Source: Candidatus Electrothrix aarhusensis (GTDB lineage: Bacteria; Desulfobacterota; Desulfobulbia; Desulfobulbales; Desulfobulbaceae). From it: a stretch of DNA of 53,838 nt. A model generated the notes under the pieces. That model worked only from the letters and a program-made list of their open reading frames with translations. It did no database searches and was not told the DNA's origin. The DNA lies in assembly GCA_004028505.1 (NCBI GenBank), contig MTKO01000068.1:1-53838 (forward strand). Direction: 5' to 3'. Within the stretch, counting starts at the first letter, position 1, and each line of letters begins with the position of its first letter. Of the stretch, positions 28,332-37,027 are shown piece by piece. A program made the position numbers and the translations under genes.

Positions 28332-29135
28332 TTAACCCCTCTTTAACAAATTGGCTTCGATGTTTTTTATAACTTCAGCACTGATAACGCTTGATTTTAG
28401 AAGTTTTTTATATTCAGTGGAAAGCTCTTTGTTTGCTGTAATAGAGCCATTATTATTAATTCTGAATAGTCTAGCGTCATATAAACGATGCAAATCTGTT
28501 CTCAATAAAATCCCGTTATTTGGCAAATCATTGCCTCCCATTTTCTTTTCGTAAACATGAGCAGCTTCAATAGCTTCAGGAGTTGTCTCCCCCGTAATTA
28601 CACAGCATTTGTATGTGGATAGAAGCAGTTTTCTAAATTCATTTTGTTTCCGCTTTAACCTTGATATAGCCTCTCTTTCCATTTCTTCAAACAATTGTTT
28701 TGAATAAATGGAACAAGAATCTGCCTTTCCATTGTGTTTAGGATTTCGAACATCCTCCCGCCAAAAGGCCTCGGCTGTTTTGAAGTCTGGTCGGATTATT
28801 ATTTTTGAGCTCCCCCAGGCAATGTCTTCTGGTATTGCTTCCGATAATAGGTGAGGATTATTATCCTTTGAATATATAATCCTTATTTCGTGGCTACAAT
28901 TTTTCCTGATTTTTCGAGTGCTTGCTGTAATATAGTTGATGGTTATGTTGTATTTAGTCCAAAACTCTTGAGTTTCAGTTATTTCATCTATGTCTGGCTG
29001 GGATGATAAATCAATATTGATATACTCTATTGTTTCTATCCATCTAATTCTTAAATAGAATTCCATGTTTCCTGCCAAGGGTTGACAACCCAATAAATAC
29101 TTAATATTCATAAAAAATGAATACAAACCCTTCAC
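28332..29135 (-). CDS. HNH endonuclease domain protein
   Basis: 267 residues. The C-terminal part (about 170-240) is an HNH_2-type nuclease: CCVITGETTPEAIEAAHV gives the zinc-side cysteines and first His, and NNGILLRTDLHRLYD gives the Asn and last His. This arrangement is common in stand-alone nucleases of defence or mobile origin. The N-terminal 160 residues are not recognised and may bind DNA or a partner. It is single, AT-rich, divergent from the Fic gene at 29284. Confidence 0.85.
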   Translation of the reverse strand: MKGLYSFFMNIKYLLGCQPLAGNMEFYLRIRWIETIEYINIDLSSQPDIDEITETQEFWTKYNITINYITASTRKIRKNCSHEIRIIYSKDNNPHLLSEAIPEDIAWGSSKIIIRPDFKTAEAFWREDVRNPKHNGKADSCSIYSKQLFEEMEREAISRLKRKQNEFRKLLLSTYKCCVITGETTPEAIEAAHVYEKKMGGNDLPNNGILLRTDLHRLYDARLFRINNNGSITANKELSTEYKKLLKSSVISAEVIKNIEANLLKRG

Positions 29136-29283
29136 AAAAGCTCCGCGTGATTATTTCACTCGAATCTTCGTTAAAAATCTGTATAATACAGCGTGACATT
29201 TATTTATCTATAAAACAGTTAACATTATATTTTTACTCTTAATTAGATTTACATTTATACTGACAAAAAGGCACCCTTTAATA

Positions 29284-30405
29284 ATGAAAGAATTTCTCAC
29301 CTTCAAATCAGGCAAATTTTATTTTAACGAAGAGTATGACGCTTCTCAAATTGATAATTTGTTGGTCAAAGCGACAGTACTCAACGAAACCATTGTCGAC
29401 CTACCTATCTTGCCTGAATTGGCTTCTCGTATAGAACCGGAGATTATGTACAGTTCTATTGCCGGTACAGCCGCTATCGAGGGGAACCCTATAACAAAAG
29501 AAGATGTACAAAAGATCGCCCAAGGAGAAGAAATTGAAATTTATACCAAAAGAGACAAGCAAGAAATCAAGAACCTCATAAAAGCCTATAATTTCCTCTC
29601 AAGCATTGAATCGTCACAGGAACCTTTTGTCGTGACTGAAGAAATTATCTGCGAACTCCATAAAATTATAACCAGCGACATCCTCGATGAAAACAATATA
29701 CCGGGTAAATATAGGAATGGTATTGTGTATGTCGGTGATAAACTTCATGGAGGTACTTATACTCCGCCAAAAATCCTTGAAGACATCAAAAATCTCATGC
29801 GGGAATTTACAGAATGGATAAACAGCGATGAACTTGTACAATGCAACCCCTTTATCAGGGCGTCGCTCGCTCATTATTATTTTGCCACCATTCATCCCTT
29901 TTGGGACGGTAATGGCAGGACGGCAAGACTGTTAGAAGCGCTCCTCCTCCAGTCTGCGAACATAAAATATGCCCCTCGTGAGCTTTCCAATTATTACTAT
30001 AGAAATGTCGATGAATACTATATTGCCTTTTCAAAAAGTATCAAATTAAAGAAATACGCGACGCCCTTTCTCAAGTTTTGCCTGGAAGCCTCTGTGGAGA
30101 GTCTCGAACGGATAAAAAAGACGATCATTTTCTTTATAAGAAAGTTTACTCTCAGAGACTTCTATAGATTCGAAAGGAAAGAAAAACGGCTGACATCACG
30201 ACAAGTTGATTTATTAGATCTCCTCCTCGATAACCCCGTCAGTTTTTCACTGAAAGATCTCCATGAACGCAAACCATTATCAATCCTGTATAGCAATGTG
30301 ACAACCCAAACGGCACGACGTGATGTAAAGAAATTGCTCGCTCAGAAACTTATAACCCCTGCCGGAGATAATACATATTTAATAAATTTTAGAGTATTAG
30401 GTTAA
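29284..30405 (+). CDS. Fic family protein, class II (N-terminal inhibitory helix), with C-terminal winged helix
   Basis: 373 residues. The inhibitory motif TAAIEG is at 62-67, with E66 expected to block productive ATP binding. The flap is near GTYTPP (157-162). The complete Fic motif HPFWDGNGRTAR is at 204-215 with H204 catalytic. The last 90 residues (LTSRQVDLLDLLL ... TAQTARRDVKKL-like pattern) form a winged helix, as in many Fic proteins that may regulate their own genes. AMPylation of a protein target is the expected activity; the target is unknown. It is unrelated in layout to the first Fic gene at 9086, and it has no separate antitoxin gene. Confidence 0.92.
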   Translation: MKEFLTFKSGKFYFNEEYDASQIDNLLVKATVLNETIVDLPILPELASRIEPEIMYSSIAGTAAIEGNPITKEDVQKIAQGEEIEIYTKRDKQEIKNLIKAYNFLSSIESSQEPFVVTEEIICELHKIITSDILDENNIPGKYRNGIVYVGDKLHGGTYTPPKILEDIKNLMREFTEWINSDELVQCNPFIRASLAHYYFATIHPFWDGNGRTARLLEALLLQSANIKYAPRELSNYYYRNVDEYYIAFSKSIKLKKYATPFLKFCLEASVESLERIKKTIIFFIRKFTLRDFYRFERKEKRLTSRQVDLLDLLLDNPVSFSLKDLHERKPLSILYSNVTTQTARRDVKKLLAQKLITPAGDNTYLINFRVLG

Positions 30406-30456
30406 ATCCACGCCCAACGTTTCAACAAGGAGTCTGCGAATCATCCGATGATTCTG

Positions 30457-31053
30457 TCATCTGTCCATCTGTCCATCTGAAATTCGCCGTCTTCTGCGCC
30501 TGCGGACAAATGTACAGCATAAAACGACGGGAACGCCAAGAACTATCAACAGCACCCAGAGTTCTAAGGGAAGGATGTATGTGTATACACGGCCCCGAAG
30601 CTGCGTGACTTCGGGTGCATCTGAAGCGTTATCATCAAGCGGCACAATCCCGTTTGGCAAGACGACATGCCATAAACGGTTCTCACCTTGGAGGTAGGCC
30701 CGCACGCGTGTTCCCTTTGCCGGTATTGGACGATGTCCGCTGGCTGTATAATACTCCAGATTGCTTCTTCGATACCTGATTCGGAAACACCGAGCTTCCA
30801 GTTGATTGTCCGCAAGGTTTCCGCTTTCGACCGTCTCTACCCGCAATGTCAAGTAGACTCCCCAGTCGGAATTCCCAAAAGCAGGCTCAAAGCGTGAGGG
30901 TTCGGATTCGATACGAATGCGCTCGACAGTTGCGACGACGACCACGTCTGCTTGTTCCTGCAACTTTTCCACAGACAATGGTATTCTTGCCGCGACAGCC
31001 AGCGAGTTCAGCATCGTGGCTACAAACAGCGACAGCAGAAAACAGATCTTCAT
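30457..31053 (-). CDS. Exported protein with C-terminal membrane anchor, function unknown
   Basis: 198 residues. A signal peptide (about 1-21) is followed by a soluble domain with an ADVVVVATVERIRIE start, a beta-strand pattern that recalls small OB-like extracytoplasmic domains. A single membrane helix lies near 160-182, and the protein ends with a run of arginines (RRRRRRR) that would stay in the cytoplasm, so the topology is outside-domain, anchor, basic tail. It is directly upstream (12 bases) of the stop of nothing on its own strand but follows the DUF4126-like gene by 12 bases, so the two are likely one operon. Confidence 0.65.
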   Translation of the reverse strand: MKICFLLSLFVATMLNSLAVAARIPLSVEKLQEQADVVVVATVERIRIESEPSRFEPAFGNSDWGVYLTLRVETVESGNLADNQLEARCFRIRYRRSNLEYYTASGHRPIPAKGTRVRAYLQGENRLWHVVLPNGIVPLDDNASDAPEVTQLRGRVYTYILPLELWVLLIVLGVPVVLCCTFVRRRRRRRISDGQMDR

Positions 31054-31065
31054 TTCTTCCCCTTG

Positions 31066-32349
31066 CTAACCCGGAATATCCAGTCGCGGTGCTTTCCGCA
31101 ACAACGCCATAGACCACTTCACAGCACCACTGAATCTCTTGATGAGAACAGCTTCATCACTCCATCTCACTCCGAGCAGGTCCGCCACTTCCTGCGTATC
31201 CCGATAAATTTTAGGTCGGATTCTAACGAGTTGAACTTGATCACCATCATCTTGTTGCAAAACGATAACGGGAGAGATTATTCCCCTGATCAGTTCACAG
31301 GATGATGGCTCAATCCCTGTGTTGATAACCTTTTTACTGAAAAAGAGACAAGACCGATAGGAGAACACCAGCAAGTCATCTTTCAGGGCAAGTTTCCCAT
31401 AGGTCAACGGCGGTGTTCGGGCGAAATAACAGCTGGAAAAACTCCTGATCCCACCTGACGGCAAAGAACCAGCTCTGCTCCGCAAAAGCTTGTAAAAGAC
31501 AAGATCATGTGACATGACCGTGCCAAAAACAACCAGTCGCAAGGTTTTTGGGAAGAGGTAGAATGCAAAGGCAATGACGACGCCTGACAAAAGAGCTCCC
31601 ATGTACGTCCCTGACAAGCCGATAATCAGCAGCACTAGAGCGTTTTTTGCCGCAGCCAACAAGGCATCTCCGATGGAAAATGGACAGAGCAGGATAAGAA
31701 CATTAAACGCCTGAGAGAGAACCCATACCGCTATAAATATCATAGTGGCAGAGACTGATGTCACCGTCATCAGGAGTAGGTCAACACCGGTATTCAGTGC
31801 CGCGTCTGCGGAGCCTGCTGCAATAGCGACAGGAAAAAGAGCATCGCAGGCCTGCTGAGAAAGCTGCTGCAATTGTTGAAATTCACCCTGGGTCACAGAG
31901 GTTATCAAAACCGGCAGCGCGATAAGCGCACTGGTGTTCTTTTCAAATAGAATTTCAACGGCATCCAAAGGAGATTTTAACAGCTTGGGGAAGGCTACGC
32001 CAAAGGTGTCTTTTAAAAAGATCATTCCCAAAACAGCAGTCAACGGCCCCCAAAATTCTGGAGAGAGATGCCACGGCAACGTAGGGCGGGCCTGCTCAGG
32101 AGCAGAGAAATAGGAATACGCTCCCAAAGCGGACATGCACAAAATGGGATTCAGGGCAAGCCCGGTTATTTGCGCGACTTCCTGGGACAACATCTCCGCG
32201 TTAAAGGTGGCCCGCTTATAACTCATCGGCGATGGAGCCGAACTTGATGTTGGTCCTGGCGTTGGAGCCGGTTCCAGATCAGCAGCTAAGGCGAAAGACG
32301 AGCTGGAGACTAAAATAATAAAAAATAATAACAAGTTCTTGATCTGCAT
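31066..32349 (-). CDS. Multi-pass membrane protein, DUF4126-like
   Basis: 427 residues. A signal-like first helix (about 4-22) is followed by a Pro/Ser-rich linker, then the LSQEVAQITGLALNPILCM segment typical of DUF4126-like proteins and about five further hydrophobic helices. The last 130 residues are soluble and carry KDDLLVFSYRS and IYRDTQEVADLLG. Function not known; no transport motif is visible. It is on the minus strand, 74 bases downstream of zupT, with the anchored protein at 30457 next in line. Confidence 0.65.
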   Translation of the reverse strand: MQIKNLLLFFIILVSSSSFALAADLEPAPTPGPTSSSAPSPMSYKRATFNAEMLSQEVAQITGLALNPILCMSALGAYSYFSAPEQARPTLPWHLSPEFWGPLTAVLGMIFLKDTFGVAFPKLLKSPLDAVEILFEKNTSALIALPVLITSVTQGEFQQLQQLSQQACDALFPVAIAAGSADAALNTGVDLLLMTVTSVSATMIFIAVWVLSQAFNVLILLCPFSIGDALLAAAKNALVLLIIGLSGTYMGALLSGVVIAFAFYLFPKTLRLVVFGTVMSHDLVFYKLLRSRAGSLPSGGIRSFSSCYFARTPPLTYGKLALKDDLLVFSYRSCLFFSKKVINTGIEPSSCELIRGIISPVIVLQQDDGDQVQLVRIRPKIYRDTQEVADLLGVRWSDEAVLIKRFSGAVKWSMALLRKAPRLDIPG

Positions 32350-32423
32350 AACTCCACCTGTTTTATTTGTCCGTTTACTTTTTTATCTACCTGCAATTCT
32401 TCACTCCGAAGCATACAGCAGGA

Positions 32424-33319
32424 CTACTTCATCAACAACAAACTCAACGCCATCACTGCCATCCCCGCAAGCAGCCCGAACAGACTATCATGCCCCTTCC
32501 CATAGGCCCGACTGGTGGGCAGGAGCTCATCCAGGCTGATATAGACCATAATACCTGCGACTCCGCCAAAGAGAATCCCCATCACCTCTGAAGGAATCCC
32601 ACCGCCATCGGTGCCTACAAAAAAACGCAGCCCCACATAGGCAACAATCGCCCCCACAGGCTCGGATAGACCACTGAGTACCGAATACCAAAATGCCTTT
32701 GCCCGATTGCCGGTAGCATAGTAGATCGGCACCGAGACACTGACGCCTTCCGGGATATTATGGAGGGCAACAGCAACGGCAATAGCCACCCCCACTTTAG
32801 GATCTTCCAAGGCTGCCAGGAAGGTAGCCAATCCCTCAGGAAAATTATGGATAGCAATGGCTAAGGCCGTAAACATCCCCATCCGATGCAGCTTATGATT
32901 GTGGACATGGCATTCGCCGGGCTGCCCCGCCTGCAAAGGAGGTGTGCCGTGACCCTCTTCCGAAGAAAGAGTATGAGCATCCTTGAGCACGTTCAGCTCT
33001 GCCTTTGCATGGATTTCGTGGGGGTTCTCAGCTGAGGGGATCAGGTTATCTATCAACCCGATAAGAAAGATTCCACCGAAGAATGAGCCTGCATTGACCC
33101 AATGGCCCAAGGGGTCCCCGTAACGTGCCACCAGGGCCTCGGTTCCTTTGACAAATATCTCAACAAAGGAGACATAGAGCATCACCCTGCGGAAAAACCG
33201 GTGGCGACCGAGAGAAAACGGTAATCGGTTCTCTTGGCCAAAAAGGCAATGGCAGAGCCGATACCAGTGGCCATACCCGCAAAAACCGTTAGGCCCAAGG
33301 CAATCCAAACGTCGTTCAT
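32424..33319 (-). CDS. zupT: ZIP family metal transporter (ZupT-like), one frameshift
   Basis: The real start is the ATG at 33319 ([15 protein letters not shown]). The frame breaks near 33186; one added G in the GGG run (minus strand) joins ATGFSAG to [11 protein letters not shown]. The repaired protein has about 298 residues and eight membrane helices. The ZIP signature is intact: [10 protein letters not shown] in helix 4 and [10 protein letters not shown] in helix 5 are the metal-binding His/Glu sets. A His-rich loop (HNHKLH and others) lies between helices 3 and 4. It imports zinc and perhaps iron or manganese into the cytoplasm. dgkA lies just upstream on the same strand. Confidence 0.9.
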
Positions 33320-33337
33320 ACGTTCATAGTGTATCAA

Positions 33338-33745
33338 TCAAGAAAAACAAGAGGGGAGGTATCCGGTGTATTGTAGGACATGTATGGCTTCAAGGCCGAT
33401 AATAACCCACCAGACCAGAATGCTGATACCCGCAGCCGCAGCCGAGATATCCTTAATAATGGCTATTTTCTCATTCTTCTGAGGCTCCATAAAATCACAA
33501 AGCGCCTCAACGGTGGTGTTAAACATTTCCGAGGCCAACATAAAGCCGGTGGCCATGAAGACCACCCCGAAATCAAGCCATTGACGGTAGTAAAAGCAGC
33601 CAGCCAAGGTCACAACAGAGAGGACAATCTTATACGCGACCGCAAAATCATAGAGGACAGCATAGCGCAGACCGGAAAAGGCCACCCGGATCTTACGGAT
33701 CGGTCGAAAGCCCTGCTCACCGGTGCCGAGAAATTTATTCCGCAT
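33338..33745 (-). CDS. dgkA: Diacylglycerol kinase (DgkA family)
   Basis: 135 residues with three membrane helices. The family's catalytic segment is present: ASEMFNTTVEALCDF, then KDISAAAAGI, with the Glu of SEMFNT and the Asp/Lys-rich loop between helices. The enzyme phosphorylates diacylglycerol (or undecaprenol) with ATP in the inner membrane and recycles lipid from membrane-derived products. It starts with a short basic tail (about 30 residues) that is normal for the family. It lies between zupT and oleB on the same strand. Confidence 0.9.
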   Translation of the reverse strand: MRNKFLGTGEQGFRPIRKIRVAFSGLRYAVLYDFAVAYKIVLSVVTLAGCFYYRQWLDFGVVFMATGFMLASEMFNTTVEALCDFMEPQKNEKIAIIKDISAAAAGISILVWWVIIGLEAIHVLQYTGYLPSCFS

Positions 33746-33788
33746 TTTTTCGATTTAGCATAGAAGGAGACAAGGAGGAGTCATGTAC

Positions 33789-34667
33789 TCAAGCATGACA
33801 GCTCACAAGAAAAGGTTGAAGTTGCTCCAACACCTGAGGCAAGGCCTCTTCCAGCACATAATGCCCAGCTTCAGGGAAGTAATGGGCTTGGGCAGCAGGA
33901 AAACGCTGTCGCCACTCAGCATAGAAATGATCATTAAAGCAGAAATCACCCCCTCCCCAACAGATGAGCATAGGCTTGTCACGAAGCTGCTCAAGTGAGG
34001 ACTCAACCCGGCTGAGGCTCTTCCAGGAAGGGTGGTCGGGCTGCAAGGGGATATCCTGAACAAAACGATGGATCGCCACCCGGTTGGCCCAGCTATCATA
34101 AGGCGCAAGAAAACCTGCCTTGATCTCAGATCGCATTTTCTCATTCACCGCCATAAAGGTGGCAGGCAGGGCAAAGCCGTTCAAGCCCCGCACCAGCAGG
34201 CCACCAAGTAAAGGCCAACGACAAACCGCGATCCGTCGGGGAATACGACTGGAATGGAAGGCAGCAGTATTGAGCACCACCAGCCCGGCTACCCGCTCAG
34301 GATGTTGTCCGGCCCATCCCATCCCGATAGCCCCGCCCCAGTCATGCACCACCACAACGCAACGTTCAATACCTTGGCTATCAAGCAGGGCTGTGAAATT
34401 GTCGATATGATTTTGTAGACGATAGGGGTAGTCCTGCGGCTTATCAGAAAAACCACAGCCCAGATGATCCGGCACCAGGCAACGGTACTTCGGCTTTAGT
34501 GCGGTAACTACGTTGCGGTAGAGGTAGGACCAGGAGGGATTACCGTGGGCCATGACCACGGTCGGGCCGTCGCCTTCGTCAAGATAGGAGAGCTGATGCC
34601 CATCAGCTGTCTGGAAGGTCTTCGGGGTAAAAGGGTATTGGGCAAGATCGGAAGGGGAGCTGTTCAT
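33789..34667 (-). CDS. oleB: OleB-like alpha/beta hydrolase (beta-lactone decarboxylase)
   Basis: About 292 residues. I favour the ATG at 34667, which overlaps the oleA stop as TAATG; another ATG lies two codons upstream at 34673. The protein belongs to the haloalkane-dehalogenase group: HGNPSWSYLYRN forms the oxyanion/halide region, the nucleophile is an Asp (D111 when counted from 34673) in VVHDWGGAIG, and the catalytic His is H271 in PEAGHYVLEE. A dehalogenase reading is possible from sequence alone, but the overlap with oleA makes OleB far more likely. OleB turns the OleC beta-lactone into a cis-olefin and CO2. Cytoplasmic. Confidence 0.88.
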   Translation of the reverse strand: MNSSPSDLAQYPFTPKTFQTADGHQLSYLDEGDGPTVVMAHGNPSWSYLYRNVVTALKPKYRCLVPDHLGCGFSDKPQDYPYRLQNHIDNFTALLDSQGIERCVVVVHDWGGAIGMGWAGQHPERVAGLVVLNTAAFHSSRIPRRIAVCRWPLLGGLLVRGLNGFALPATFMAVNEKMRSEIKAGFLAPYDSWANRVAIHRFVQDIPLQPDHPSWKSLSRVESSLEQLRDKPMLICWGGGDFCFNDHFYAEWRQRFPAAQAHYFPEAGHYVLEEALPQVLEQLQPFLVSCHA

Positions 34668-35704
34668 TACCACTCAATCCCCAGCATTACCGAGTTTATC
34701 CCGGAACCGATCCCCAATAAAGCTCCCCGCTGTCCTTTTTTGAGCTTTCCTTTTTCGATCCCCATAGCCATAGTGATAGGCGCAGACACCGAGCCCACAT
34801 TACCCAGCACCGGCAGGGTCTCAAAGTTACGCTCTGGATCAAGCTCAAGGGTAGAAAAAAGCTTGCGGGCATGAGCCTGCCCCACCTGATGACAAAAAAA
34901 CCGATCAATCTTCTCCTTATCCCAGCCTGTTTCCTTTTGAAAATCCTGCCAGCAAAATTCCGCTGTTTCAACTCCTTTTTCCAGCAGTAACTCAGAATCT
35001 GTGGTCATCAGGGTACCCTGTACTTCCTGCTGCTGACCGCCATGACAGAGGTCGTTATGGCGGGTATTGGCCCTCCATGAGCCGCCGACCAAGCGATGGC
35101 CGGTATCCTGAACCTTCTTTGAGCCCATCACTAAGGCAACAGCACCCGAGCCGATGGTCAAAGAGGCAAAGGCGGGCTTGATAGTCTTGCGAGTCAACGC
35201 TTCATCCGCTTGTAATTTTTCAATGGTGGAGCAGACCAAATCCTCGGCTGTCTCAGAGGCCACAATAAGTCCGTAACGAACCTGACCCAGCTCAATCATA
35301 TTGGACAACATGAGCATACCATTAAGAAATCCAAGACAGGCATTGGAAATATCGAATATTTGGCAACGGCTCCCCAAACCGAGACCGTTATGAACAAAAG
35401 AGGCTGTGGCAGGCTCCATCATATCTCGGCTCACCGAGGTGAACACCATAAAATCAATGTCAGAGGCAATGAGGCCCGAAGCAAGCAAGGCCTTGCGTCC
35501 GGCAAGAATAGCGCCCTCACTGGGCAAGGTTTCTGGATTCCAAAATCGCCGACTGCGGATACCGCTCATCAGCTCAAGACGGCCTTCCGGGAGTTTGAGT
35601 CGTCTATAGACTGACGAGAGCTGTTGCTCAAGATCAGCCGAGGTCACTACATTGGGCGGCAATTCATAGCCGAAGCTGTGAAGGCAGACACGGGAATATT
35701 TCAT
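34667..35704 (-). CDS. oleA: OleA-type thiolase (non-decarboxylative Claisen condensation)
   Basis: 345 residues of the FabH-like thiolase superfamily. The catalytic triad is C123 in ISNACLGF, H272 in FFCHQVGQAH and N302 in GNVGSVSAP. E97 in RDMMEPATA is at the place where OleA proteins carry the Glu that reaches the other subunit's active site, which separates OleA from FabH. It joins two fatty acyl-CoA molecules head to head to give a 2-alkyl-3-ketoacid, the first step of long-chain olefin synthesis. It is translationally coupled to oleB. The upstream 349 bases (35705-36053) contain no gene. Confidence 0.9.
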   Translation of the reverse strand: MKYSRVCLHSFGYELPPNVVTSADLEQQLSSVYRRLKLPEGRLELMSGIRSRRFWNPETLPSEGAILAGRKALLASGLIASDIDFMVFTSVSRDMMEPATASFVHNGLGLGSRCQIFDISNACLGFLNGMLMLSNMIELGQVRYGLIVASETAEDLVCSTIEKLQADEALTRKTIKPAFASLTIGSGAVALVMGSKKVQDTGHRLVGGSWRANTRHNDLCHGGQQQEVQGTLMTTDSELLLEKGVETAEFCWQDFQKETGWDKEKIDRFFCHQVGQAHARKLFSTLELDPERNFETLPVLGNVGSVSAPITMAMGIEKGKLKKGQRGALLGIGSGINSVMLGIEW

Positions 35705-36053
35705 AGGTACTGTTCTCTATATCTTTTTTTTTGTCTCGCGTTTCTCCTGATTATCCTTGGACAGCCAGTCTTTCAACCTATACTATATTACGTTCACAAC
35801 GGCAACCTCCCTGCGCTCTCTTCCTCATCTTGTAATCTTTTCCAAACAATTTCCTCAAAAAAAACTGGGGCGGACAAGAGGAATTAACCTGTTTTTTTGC
35901 TTCTACGGTTTATCAGCAGAAAAAAATAAAAGGACTTTTGGGAAGGACAGAGACAAAAGCTGGAAAGGTGCAAGGCAGTCGGTTTCCTCCCCAGCACCGA
36001 ACGGGCCGGGGAGAAAACTGCTAAGTTCCACAGAACAGAACTATAATACACAT
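35705..36053. other. Intergenic region upstream of oleA, no gene seen
   Basis: 349 bases between the start of oleA and the stop of the PilJ-like gene, both on the minus strand. It should hold the oleA promoter. I see no convincing promoter pair, hairpin or coding frame; the plus-strand frames here have no family resemblance. Confidence 0.45.
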
Positions 36054-36844
36054 TTATTTAGCGGCAGCAATCTTCTTCACATAAAGCGCTGTAACTCGGT
36101 CAGAAAGCCTAGTAATATCATCAGTCGTTGTCAGCACCATAAGCAATAAGCCACCTTCTCGAACCTTGAGAAAATACGGCGAAATTCTTTCCCAATCTTT
36201 TTTAATCTTAGCGAGCAGAGAATCTATTTCCCCATTATTACGCCCTTCATTCATAAGTTTTTTCAGCCCTGATTCAAACTCTTCAACAGCATTGTTCAAT
36301 TTATGAACAGTGTTCTCATCCCGAAATCCGGCCTGATAGGCAATATAAAACTTTGAAACCCGCTGAGAAAGCATGCGCTGTTTACCCGATATATTAACAA
36401 TATGATCAATATTCGCGCCTGACTGATCTTCAAGATTGAGAACAACTGAATGACAAACTTCCAGCAAGATACCACTTAACTCCAAAACACGGGCCGCGTT
36501 TTCCTGGTTATACGGTTTGTTAACCAGCGCCTGGTATTCGGAAAAGGTTCCCTCAACAGAAGTGAGCAGATCTTTGGTCTCGCTATCCTGCACCTTTGCC
36601 TTCAGGATAGCGTGATTATTTTTAAATCGCTCAATGGCCATCTTCAGCTGCAGCTGGGTTTCTTTCGTAGAAACATCATTACCGAGATAGAAATAAGCTT
36701 TGGCGATCCGTTGTGACAACATGCGTTGCATTCCTGATCGGTTGACCAATTCAGAAATATTTTCGGCTGCCTGTGTGGGCGGGGAAAAAGCATCGTAATC
36801 AGGACTGTCAGCAAAACGGCAATCCGAAACGTAAAAATATACAT
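36054..36844 (-). CDS. Exported PilJ/NIT-type sensor domain protein without output domain, one frameshift
   Basis: The gene starts at 36844 with a signal peptide (MYIFTFRIAVLLTVLITML). The frame breaks near 36783; one added C (minus strand) in a CCCC run gives FPPPTQAAENISELVNRS and joins the rest, about 263 residues. The mature part is a helical bundle with two related motifs, GMQRMLSQRIAKAYF and GKQRMLSQRVSKFYI, each starting a PilJ-type (PF13675-like) repeat. In chemoreceptors and kinases this domain senses small anions. Here no membrane anchor beyond the signal and no signalling domain follow, so it would be a soluble periplasmic protein. Function unknown. Confidence 0.8.
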
Positions 36845-37027
36845 AAGAATCTCCTCCAGGTAGAAATTATGAAAGCAACAAATATTGTAATGTTAAAAGA
36901 GACATTCAAGGCCCTTTTGCGAACAAGGTCTATTGATAATAAACCATAAATAAAGCCTTTCCGCAAGACAACCTATCGAAGATACGGTCATCAATCGTCA
37001 GTCATCAACATATATAATACAGGAGAT

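Noticed and set aside
33789..34667. Haloalkane dehalogenase
   Set aside because: The fold and nucleophile fit, but overlap with oleA and the presence of oleC make OleB the better call.
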